Source: Candidatus Ornithomonoglobus merdipullorum (GTDB lineage: Bacteria; Bacillota; Clostridia; UBA1381). Taken from it: a stretch of 35,246 nt of DNA. The stretch covers positions 1-35,246 of the forward strand of contig DVNB01000023.1 of assembly GCA_018714695.1 (NCBI GenBank). Reading direction: 5' to 3'. Below are positions 16,582 through 25,300 of this stretch, piece by piece; the stretch's first letter is position 1; every line of letters starts with the position of its first letter. A program made the translations under genes and the position numbers. The notes under the pieces are model-generated. The model made no database searches and was not told where the DNA came from. It saw only the letters and a program-made list of their open reading frames with translations.

Positions 16582-17235
16582 ATGCCTACATTGCTGCTTA
16601 GGCTTGCAGGACCGCTGCAGTCATGGGGTGTCGGTTCGAAGTTTGAGATAAGGCTGACGGAAAATGAGCCTACAAAGAGCGGCGTGATAGGTATGATCGC
16701 AGCCGCGCTTGGAAGACGGCGTGATGAGCCGATCGATGATCTGGCGTCAATGAAGTTTGGCGTGAGGGTGGACAGACCGGGAGTACTGTTAAGAGATTTT
16801 CATACAGCGAAGCTTGTAAAGACAGCAAAAAAGACGGAGTCATATGTGACATACAGATATTATTTGTCGGATGCTGTGTTCCTTGCGGGACTTGAAAGTG
16901 ATGACAGAGATCTTTTAGCTAAAATAGAATATGCTCTTAAAAATCCTGTTTTTCCGCTGTTTCTCGGAAGAAGATCGTGTCCTCCCACGCTGCCGATAGT
17001 TTGGGGGATGCGTGAATGTTCCATTCTTGACGCGTTAAAGGATGAAGCTCCGCTTGTGGAAGGGGCTGATAAAATGCGTGTAAGATATGATTCATCGTCA
17101 GGGAGCGCAATGAAGCGTGATATGCCGATCTCATTTGATGTACGGCACAGGAAATACGGCTATAGGTATGAGGCGGAGGATTGGGTATCGTTTGGATCAT
17201 TGGATGAAGAGCATGACCCTATGGCAGAATTGTGA
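16582..17235 (+). CDS. casD: Cas5e/CasD, Cascade 5'-handle-binding subunit
   Basis: The protein has 217 residues. The N-terminal RRM motif LLLRLAGPLQSWG (4-16) and PTKSGVIGMIAAALGR (30-45) are diagnostic for Cas5e. It caps the Cascade backbone and binds the 8-nt 5' handle of the crRNA, which here would read GUGAUCC plus one base. The ATG begins one base after the cas7 stop. The C-terminal region (DVRHRKYGYRYEAEDWV) fits the family. It is separated from cas6e by 10 bp. Confidence 0.96.
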   Translation: MPTLLLRLAGPLQSWGVGSKFEIRLTENEPTKSGVIGMIAAALGRRRDEPIDDLASMKFGVRVDRPGVLLRDFHTAKLVKTAKKTESYVTYRYYLSDAVFLAGLESDDRDLLAKIEYALKNPVFPLFLGRRSCPPTLPIVWGMRECSILDALKDEAPLVEGADKMRVRYDSSSGSAMKRDMPISFDVRHRKYGYRYEAEDWVSFGSLDEEHDPMAEL

Positions 17236-17245
17236 GGTGATAGAG

Positions 17246-17887
17246 ATGTATTTGTCAAGAGTGATGTTGAATCTGAACAAGCGCGATACGATAAAGGCGC
17301 TCGCTTCATCGGCAATTTTTCACGGGGCTGTTGAATCGGCATTTGAAGGTGAGAAAAAGAGAAGACTTTGGAGAATTGACACGTTGCGTGGAAAACGGTA
17401 TATACTGATCTTGAGTGAGGACGTTCCCAATCTTGACGGGTTTGCGGCGCAGTTCGGGTATGCGGGAGAATATGAGACAAAAAATTACGACTCCTTGCTT
17501 GAACGTATCGAAAACGGCAGCGTATGGAGATTCAGGCTTACCGCTAATCCTACGTATGCAAAGTCGGATGGGACCGGTGATAAACGCGGAAAGGTAAAGG
17601 CTCACAGGACAGAGGAGCATCAGCGTGAATGGCTGATCAGAAAGGCAGATCAAAATGGTTTTTCTGTAAGCAACAATGATTTTTCTGTGAATGGAGCCGA
17701 ATTTCTTAGGTTCAGAAAAAGGGACAACGGTAATTCACGTATGGTAAACATGATATCCGTTACATATGACGGCGTGCTTCATGTTACGGACAAGGAAAGA
17801 TTTAAAAGGGCGCTTTGCTGCGGAATAGGGCGCGAAAAAGCATACGGTATGGGTTTATTGACTGTCATGAGGGCTTCAAATGGCTGA
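17246..17887 (+). CDS. casE: Cas6e/CasE crRNA-processing endoribonuclease
   Basis: The protein has 213 residues from ATG 17246, preceded by GAGGTGAT. The frame is open 129 bp further upstream inside cas5, but the MYLSRVMLNL start is the conserved one. H26 in AIFHGAVESAF is at the position of the catalytic His known in T. thermophilus Cas6e. The C-terminal glycine-rich loop GIGREKAYGMGLL is intact. It cleaves the pre-crRNA at the 3' base of the repeat hairpin and stays bound to it. In this locus it must accept stems with ATGC or GCAT loops, and perhaps the pseudo-repeat stems near cas3. It overlaps cas1 by 8 bp. Confidence 0.96.
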   Translation: MYLSRVMLNLNKRDTIKALASSAIFHGAVESAFEGEKKRRLWRIDTLRGKRYILILSEDVPNLDGFAAQFGYAGEYETKNYDSLLERIENGSVWRFRLTANPTYAKSDGTGDKRGKVKAHRTEEHQREWLIRKADQNGFSVSNNDFSVNGAEFLRFRKRDNGNSRMVNMISVTYDGVLHVTDKERFKRALCCGIGREKAYGMGLLTVMRASNG

Positions 17888-18920
17888 TAATTATGGTATG
17901 ATAAAACCGGAGCTTGAGCTTTTGCCGCAGATAAAAGATAGGATGACATTTATTTATCTTGAACGCTGTAGGATAAGTCGGAATGACAGTGCTATAAAGG
18001 TCATAGACGATACCGGTATTGTGCATATTCCGGCGGCGTATATTACAGTTCTGCTTTTGGGACCGGGAACTGACATTTCACATAGGGCTATAGAGCTGAT
18101 AGGCGACAGCGGTGTTAGTATAGTGTGGATAGGAGAGCATGGAGTACGATATTATGCGCATGGAAGAGCCCTTAATGCCCATACAAGACTGCTTGTGAAG
18201 CAGGCAGAGCTTGTCAGCAATACGCGGAAGCATCTTGCTGTTGTTCGCAAAATGTACATGATGAGATTTGGTGATTCTGAAGATATAAGCCGACTAAGCC
18301 TGCAGCAGCTAAGAGGAAGAGAAGGAAGCCGTATGCGCATGGAATACAGGAAGTATTCAAAAAAGTATGGTGTTCCGTGGAGTGGACGTAATTATGACCC
18401 GAATGATTTTCAAGCCGGTGATCCTGTAAATCAAGCATTATCGACAGGGAATGTGTGTCTTTATGGCTTGGCGCATGCCGTTATTTCTGCCTTGGGTTGC
18501 AGTGCCGGACTTGGATTTATACATGTGGGACATGAGTGGTCTTTTGCATACGATGTGGCGGATCTGTATAAAACCGAAACGACTATTCCGATAGCTTTTG
18601 AGATGGCGGCGGAGCTGCAGAAGGATGGCAAAAAACCGTCAAGTGAGTTTGCAGGGAAGGTGCGCAGACGCGTTAGAGATAAAATAGTAGATATTCATCT
18701 TTTAGAGAAAATGGTATCGGATATAAAATATCTTCTTTTGGATGAGGATGCGAATACTGAGAATGAATCTGTATATTTGTGGGACAATCTTAAAGGGGTC
18801 GTCGCAAACGGGATACAATATCGTGAGTACGGTAAAGAAAATGAGTCAGATGATGAGTTTGATTTTGCTGAGTATGACGATGATGCGGAGGATAGTGATG
18901 ATAGTAATAACGATGAATAA
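17880..18920 (+). CDS. cas1: Cas1 integrase (type I-E) with acidic C-terminal tail
   Basis: The protein has 346 residues. Metal-binding residues E148 (LRGREGSR), H215 (FIHVGHEW) and D228 (VADLYK) have the same 67- and 13-residue spacing as E. coli Cas1 E141, H208 and D221. It forms the spacer-integration complex with Cas2. Unusually, the last 25 or so residues are a low-complexity acidic tail (ESDDEFDFAEYDDD and onward) beyond the normal I-E Cas1 end. Part of this tail is encoded by DNA that overlaps the cas2 start by 23 bp. It follows cas6e with an 8-bp overlap. No cas4 is present, as usual for I-E. Confidence 0.97.
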   Translation: MADNYGMIKPELELLPQIKDRMTFIYLERCRISRNDSAIKVIDDTGIVHIPAAYITVLLLGPGTDISHRAIELIGDSGVSIVWIGEHGVRYYAHGRALNAHTRLLVKQAELVSNTRKHLAVVRKMYMMRFGDSEDISRLSLQQLRGREGSRMRMEYRKYSKKYGVPWSGRNYDPNDFQAGDPVNQALSTGNVCLYGLAHAVISALGCSAGLGFIHVGHEWSFAYDVADLYKTETTIPIAFEMAAELQKDGKKPSSEFAGKVRRRVRDKIVDIHLLEKMVSDIKYLLLDEDANTENESVYLWDNLKGVVANGIQYREYGKENESDDEFDFAEYDDDAEDSDDSNNDE

Positions 18921-19782
18921 CTGTCCTCCAAAATTAAGAGGAGATCTGTCAAAATGGTTGTTCGAAATAAATACAGGAGTATTTGTAGGTCATGTAAATG
19001 CGCGTGTAAGGGAGAAGCTTTGGGATAGAATATGTGAAAATATAGACACCGGTCAGGCTGCTATGGTGTACAGTGCAAAAAATGAACAGCACATGGAATT
19101 TCGCATACACAATTCGTCATGGGAGCCGACCGATTTTGACGGGCTTACTTTGATAAAGCGACCGCTTCCCGTTGTGAAGCGCAAGCCACAGAAAAAAGAG
19201 GAGGAGCTTGAACCCGGATTCAGCAAAGTGGCAAAAAGACAGATGGGGCGAAGGAGGAGAATGCGAAGTGAAGGAGAGAGCAAAAAATATGCATTTCTCG
19301 ATATAGAGACGACGGGACTGGATAAAGAATCCGATGAAATAATTGAGATCGGTGTGATCTGTACAGATGAAAAGACGATCACGGAACGTTGGAGCGCTGT
19401 CGTGATACCGCAAAGGAATATACCCGATTCCATAATAAAGCTTACAGGCATAGATGACAAAATGATTGAGCATGAAGGAATAACGCTTGATGAAGCGTTG
19501 AGAACATTAAACGATAAGATATGTGACAGAGTTACGGTTATTTACAATGCTCCTTTTGATATGGCTTTTCTGCGTCGGGCAGAGGCTGTAACAGGGCGCA
19601 GTATTCATTTTAAAAAGGTGATCGATGCGCTGTCTGTGGCAAGAAAACGAGTGGATACTGTGCCTGATTACAAACTGGAAACCGTAGCAGAGTATCTGGA
19701 TGTCAGTGCGAAGGGACATCATAGAGCGTTGGATGATTGCGAAATTTTATGCAGGGCGTATTTCAAACTGAATGAATTTTGA
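18898..19782 (+). CDS. cas2: Cas2 fused to a DnaQ-like DEDDh exonuclease
   Basis: The protein has 294 residues from ATG 18898. The open frame extends upstream, but MIVITMNNCPPKLRGDL is the conserved I-E Cas2 start. Cas2 (about 1-95; KWLFEINTGVFVGHV) is joined by a basic linker (about 96-128, including GRRRRMR) to a 3'-5' exonuclease domain. Its motifs are complete: D135 and E137 (DIETTG), D221 (NAPFD), H275 and D280 (HxAxxD). Fusions of this kind are known in some type I-E systems, including S. thermophilus, where the DnaQ domain promotes spacer integration, probably by trimming prespacer 3' ends. Standalone DnaQ enzymes do this in E. coli. The last codons (FKLNEF) are also the start of the array 2 leader. 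Confidence 0.96.
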   Translation: MIVITMNNCPPKLRGDLSKWLFEINTGVFVGHVNARVREKLWDRICENIDTGQAAMVYSAKNEQHMEFRIHNSSWEPTDFDGLTLIKRPLPVVKRKPQKKEEELEPGFSKVAKRQMGRRRRMRSEGESKKYAFLDIETTGLDKESDEIIEIGVICTDEKTITERWSAVVIPQRNIPDSIIKLTGIDDKMIEHEGITLDEALRTLNDKICDRVTVIYNAPFDMAFLRRAEAVTGRSIHFKKVIDALSVARKRVDTVPDYKLETVAEYLDVSAKGHHRALDDCEILCRAYFKLNEF

Positions 19783-19825
19783 TGAGTGGATCAAAACAGT
19801 TGGCGTAGCTAAGGGATCTTTTAGT
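19761..19825 (+). promoter_or_regulatory. Leader of CRISPR array 2, overlapping the cas2 3' end
   Basis: TTTCAAACTGAATGAATTT (19761-19779) encodes the last residues of Cas2-DnaQ and is identical, at the same distance from the first repeat, to the leader of array 1. The 28 bp next to the repeat also match with 3 differences. The leader is therefore embedded in the cas2 coding end. No clear promoter was found. Confidence 0.8.
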
Positions 19826-22051
19826 CTTTTCCCCGCGCATGCGGGGGTGATCCTATGCTGATGTCTACAACATCCGAAACGGATGGCTTTTCCCCGCGCA
19901 TGCGGGGGTGATCCTTTTTCCGATCTGTGCAAATTGCACAAAATTGCCTTTTCCCCGCGCATGCGGGGGTGATCCGGCACAAAGCAAGTAAAGAAGTATC
20001 AGGAAAAACTTTTCCCCGCGCATGCGGGGGTGATCCTATAACACAATAGTCGAGCTGATAGCGGATATCCTTTTCCCCGCGCATGCGGGGGTGATCCCCC
20101 TAACGCCTGTCGAATGGCGTTGGCTGTCGCCTTTTCCCCGCGCATGCGGGGGTGATCCTTTTCTGCCGCTAATGCGAGTTACCGTGTGCTAACTTTTCCC
20201 CGCGCATGCGGGGGTGATCCGTGGGGCTGCCACTGATCTTGCCGGACTGGGCACTTTTCCCCGCGCATGCGGGGGTGATCCTTTTTTTAAAAAAGTTTTT
20301 TGAGATAATCACAGACTTTTCCCCGCGCATGCGGGGGTGATCCTCAGCGAATAAGTGCTTTGCTCCGACAGTTAGGCTTTTCCCCGCGCATGCGGGGGTG
20401 ATCCTAGCAGCAACAAGCGCTGTTATACCGGTAGCAACTTTTCCCCGCGCATGCGGGGGTGATCCCGCCACAACGCGCAAGCAGGGTTTTGTCATACTCT
20501 TTTCCCCGCGCATGCGGGGGTGATCCTAGCCGCTAGTAATAAGAAACAAGGGCGGAAGCCTTTTCCCCGCGCATGCGGGGGTGATCCCCTATCTGTGGTA
20601 TAATAATAGTGAAGTTAAGGCTTTTCCCCGCGCATGCGGGGGTGATCCTACGATGGTATCCGCTGGACGGATATCATCGGACTTTTCCCCGCGCATGCGG
20701 GGGTGATCCTAAAAAATTTTAGGAGGTATAAAAAGATGACTGCTTTTCCCCGCGCATGCGGGGGTGATCCTAAGTTCGTCGAGGGTGCTCGGCTCTTCGA
20801 TTTCTTTTCCCCGCGCATGCGGGGGTGATCCCGGAGTGGGCGAGACTTGCGGTACAGTGGGCAGCTTTTCCCCGCGCATGCGGGGGTGATCCTGTATGTA
20901 TGGAAAATGGGACAAGGTTTGAGTGCTTTTCCCCGCGCATGCGGGGGTGATCCGACAACGGATGGAGCGGCATCGGCTACCATTACCTTTTCCCCGCGCA
21001 TGCGGGGGTGATCCGTGTGCTATTATATAAGTGTCTTAAAGATAGACCTTTTCCCCGCGCATGCGGGGGTGATCCTAAAACAAGCGTTGGGTTTAGAATA
21101 AGTGAGGGCTTTTCCCCGCGCATGCGGGGGTGATCCTCAGCTGTTCACCAACAGCGGAACATACTTTAACTTTTCCCCGCGCATGCGGGGGTGATCCCAT
21201 CTCACTAATGAAATAGTTTTCATTGGTATGCTTTTCCCCGCGCATGCGGGGGTGATCCTTGTAGTTCTTACACCACGATTCGGATAACAAACTTTTCCCC
21301 GCGCATGCGGGGGTGATCCTATGATAATAACTGCTTAGCGCGTGTAGTATTTCTTTTCCCCGCGCATGCGGGGGTGATCCCAGGATATCCCCGGAAGGAC
21401 TTATCCAACTTGCCTTTTCCCCGCGCATGCGGGGGTGATCCTGGGATGGGAACAAATCGAAGAAAAACCAGCCACTTTTCCCCGCGCATGCGGGGGTGAT
21501 CCTAACGAGAACAAATCTCGGTGACGGTGAATGTGCTTTTCCCCGCGCATGCGGGGGTGATCCTGTCATAGTTACCTTCGGCGCATATGCCGATCGCTTT
21601 TCCCCGCGCATGCGGGGGTGATCCCGAAACCGAAAGAACCCGACCGCTTCAAGATCGCTTTTCCCCGCGCATGCGGGGGTGATCCCTCGTGGGGCGGTAA
21701 GCTACAACCGCCCATATACTTTTCCCCGCGCATGCGGGGGTGATCCTGTGTCAGCTATCATGGACACGATGCCGTTAAACTTTTCCCCGCGCATGCGGGG
21801 GTGATCCTATGGGGCGAGAATGCTTATCATCAAGAATAAACTTTTCCCCGCGCATGCGGGGGTGATCCCCGCACTTGAAGACCATTATAATCGATGTAAA
21901 GCTTTTCCCCGCGCATGCGGGGGTGATCCTGAAGTCCTTGCTTGATGAGGGTATGACAGACGCTTTTCCCCGCGCATGCGGGGGTGATCCTCAGGCTCTT
22001 TCTCATGCTTATGCAAGAAGTTCCTTTTCCCCGCGCATGAAGGGGTAAGCG
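19826..22051 (+). CRISPR. CRISPR array 2, type I-E, 37 repeats / 36 spacers
   Basis: The 28-bp repeats have the same CTTTT flank, CCCCGC/GCGGGG stem and GTGATCC tag as array 1, but the tetraloop is GCAT. Period is 61 bp except after the repeats at 20131 and 20254, where intervals are 34 bp. Internal repeats looked identical on inspection. The last repeat (22024-22051) has a broken stem (GAAGGGG) and tag, marking the trailer. The leader is therefore at the cas2 side and transcription is on the + strand. Spacer first bases are mostly T or C. Confidence 0.99.
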
Positions 22052-22206
22052 AAAGCGGTGCTTATGTTACTTAGGAATAATGCTGAGGTAAGATGGGCAC
22101 AGCTTACATATATTCTGCATGATTCTGTTTTGAATTATATAATTATCATATCCAGCCGTCAATTATCCCGGACGTGAATTCTAAACAAAACATAAGAAAT
22201 TCAAAA

Positions 22207-22236
22207 TTTACAGCCAAAGAGCTGCGATGATATAAT
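22207..22236 (+). promoter_or_regulatory. Promoter of the GH43-type gene
   Basis: TTTACA (22207-22212), an 18-bp spacer, and TATAAT (22231-22236) with TGA extended -10. It lies 92 bp before the ATG. The rest of the 277-bp gap after array 2 is AT-rich, and I see no other feature in it. Confidence 0.65.
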
Positions 22237-22328
22237 AATATCAGATATATTGCTTTGCAGAAGCTATGTCCGTAATAAGGCAAAGGGCTTTTCTGCGGAT
22301 AAAATAAGGTCATGAAAGGGGAATAAAT

Positions 22329-25300
22329 ATGCTTAAGCAGAGGATCATGTCATTTCTGTGCGCGGCTGCGGTGACCGCTGCGGCGATCCCGGCGGGAGTA
22401 ACGGTATTTGCCGAGGATGAGGTGATCCCGCTTGATGACAAGGAGCAATCCGGCTCGGCGGGATGGAACAACCAGAATGGTTATGAAAATGCATTTGATG
22501 GAGATATAGGCACGTATTTTGATGGATTGCAGAACGGATACTGCAGTGTTGATCTCGGCGCTTTGTATGAGATCTCAAGGCTGAGATTCTATCCCAGACA
22601 GGGGCGATCATCAAACAAGCCGAGTGAATATGTGGAGCGCATGGCGGGCGGCGTATTCAGCGGCTCGGCGGACGGCAGCAGCTGGACAACTCTTTATACT
22701 GTGCCGGATACGATATATGAGGGCGAAAATGTGCCTGAGACCGTGAAATGGTATGAAGCGGATGTCAGCGGCAAATATCGGTATATAAAGTATGAAAACG
22801 CAAGGCATGAAGCGAATATAGCGGAGATGGAGATATACGGGACCTTTTCCGCGGAGGGCGGAGATACGCCGCAGGCTTCGGCATCGCCGGAGCCTACTGG
22901 AGAGCCTGAATACAGCGGCTTTGAGCTGATAGACCGCACAGGCTGGAGTGTTGAAACAAATTCGCAGCAGGCAACATCGGGAAATAACAGTGTCGGTATG
23001 GTCATTGACGGCAACCCGTCTACGATATGGCATTCGAGCTGGTCAAATTCGGAAGATTATGACCCGGAAATGAATCCGGTATATCTAACGGTAAACATGG
23101 GATCGAAACAATCCGTTTCGGGACTGAGATACACACCGCGTGTGAAGGATACCACGGCGGGCAGCATAAACGGCGTGATAACCGCGTATGAGGTATATGT
23201 GTCGGACGATAATTCAGATTGGGAAAAGGTCGGCGAGGGCAACATGGGATATACCGCCGACGGTGAGCAGACGGCAAAGGACATAATATTCGCTCCGACT
23301 GAGGCACAGTACATAAGGCTTGTGGTAAAGGATAATCTCAATAACACACCGAGCTATGTCGGCAGCTGCGCCGAGATAGAGGCGTTGAGATACACCGGTG
23401 AGGCGGAGGAACATCCTATAATTGCCGCAAGGGCGGAGCTTTCAGAGACTGTGGAAGCAATAGCCGGACTGGAGACAGACCATGCAATAAAGGCAAAGCT
23501 TTCCGAAAAGGCTGAAGAGCTTATGGTTACCGGGACAGTTGACGGTATAGAAAACTTCATTTCAGCTACCGGCTTCGTGACCGATGCATTGCGATGGATG
23601 GACAGAGGGATAGATGATGTGTATATCGAAAGGGTCATGACAATTCTTTCGGATGAAGACATGTCATCCTCCGCAGTCACGTCAGCAAATACCGAACTTT
23701 CGGGTTTCTACCGCACCGGAGCCGAGGCAGAAGCTATATGGGCGGATAAGTGGCAGGATGAATTCTGCATGCCGGAGGAAGATCTTGAAAAGCCGCTCTA
23801 TGAGCGTATAGAAAGCGCGGTCACACGCGCAAAGGCAAGGATAGATTCCAACGATGGGAATGATTATATAATGCTCAAGGAGCTCGTTTCATATCTGAGC
23901 CGCAAAAACGGCTATGAGGGATATGGGAACGAATTCGGACGAAACGCGGACGAGTGCGAGGCGATCGTGAATAATATAAATTTCACACTTTCAAATCTTG
24001 AAAAGATGGACAGGGGAGAGCTGGATACGGAGCTTACGATGTTCCGTTCCGGTGATATGTGGCTCGACACTCTCGGCTCCAAGATCTCCGCTCACGGTGG
24101 ACAGATAATAAAGCAGGGAGATACATATTATTGGTACGGTGAGGATAACAAGATAGCGTACGCGCTTACTACGGGAGTTTCCTGCTATTCGTCAAAGGAT
24201 CTTAAGAACTGGAAGTATGAGGGGCTGGCATTCAAGGCATATGATGACGGAACAGAAGAAGGACTTTTTACACAGGAGTTTATGACGGATAGCCTTCTCG
24301 GGACGCAGGGCAGGATAGAGCGCCCCAAGGTCATATACAATGAAAACACTGGTAAGTATGTAATGTGGATGCATCTCGAAAAGGACGGCGGATACGGTCT
24401 TTCGCTTGCGGGCGTCGCAATATCGGACAGCCCGACGGGACCATTTAAATGGCTCTGGTACGGCATACCGGTATACGATAATTATGTTGTGAACAGGACA
24501 AAGAACAGGACGGATATACTCACATTCAGAGATATGAACCTGTTTGTGGATGATGACGGAAAAGCCTATGTATTTTATTCATCGGAGAGCAATCAGGTAA
24601 TGTATGCCGTTCAGCTCAATGATGAATACACATGGATAAATGATGAGGGTCTTGAGATCGCGGGAACGACCGAGGATGATATAAGAGAAGGCGCGGTAAT
24701 AGTGCCGGACATGAGAGTTACGACTAACGGCGTTGCTGACAATACATACGGAAAGACCTCTTTCACGCGTTATCAGCTCGCGTCTGGCGGCGGAATGGCG
24801 CTTGAGAGAACAACGAACGATGACGGAGAGACGATCTATGTGAGCCAGAGAAAGGACGACAGATTATTCATCCCCGAATATCCCGAAACCGGGCGCTGGG
24901 CAAGAGTAGGTCAGAATGCGGCAGAGGAAAATAAGGTCGAGGGAAAGACAGAAACGACCGTAAACAACAGCTGCAACAATCAGCGAGAGGCTCCGGCGCC
25001 GATAAAGATAGACGGCAAATATTATATGGTGACGTCCGCACTGAGCGGATGGAGGGCGAATCCGTCGCTCACGCAGGTGACAGATAATATTTTGGGAACA
25101 TGGACTCCTACAGGAAACCCCATGACGGGAGCGGGCCCCGATAACAACGGACAGTGGTCACAGGATGCGACTACCGCTACATCATTCAATTCGCAGAGCA
25201 CATGTATAATAGAGCTTCCGAACGGGGAATACATGTATATGGGTGACAGATGGAAGAACGGCGTTTACGAGACGAACAACAGCCTTGGAACGTTCCCAGA

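Noticed and set aside
17117-17245. Upstream extension of the cas6e frame inside cas5
   Set aside because: Type I-E Cas6e begins at MYLSRV, and ATG 17246 has its own RBS and puts the catalytic His at position 26.
18742-18897. Upstream extension of the cas2 frame inside cas1
   Set aside because: The conserved Cas2 start is MIVIT at 18898; the extension is a shadow of the cas1 3' end.
21503-21535. Possible self-targeting spacer matching the phosphoesterase gene near 6748
   Set aside because: Only 12 consecutive bases (AATCTCGGTGAC) match, which is too short for targeting and expected by chance at this scale.
19747-21611. Minus-strand ORFs with ITPACAGK and PRMRGEK repeats over array 2
   Set aside because: Same artefact as in array 1, from reading repeats and spacers as protein.
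22052-22206. Hidden gene or second pseudo-array after array 2
   Set aside because: No repeat-like hairpin, no ORF with an RBS, and no tRNA-like fold was seen.
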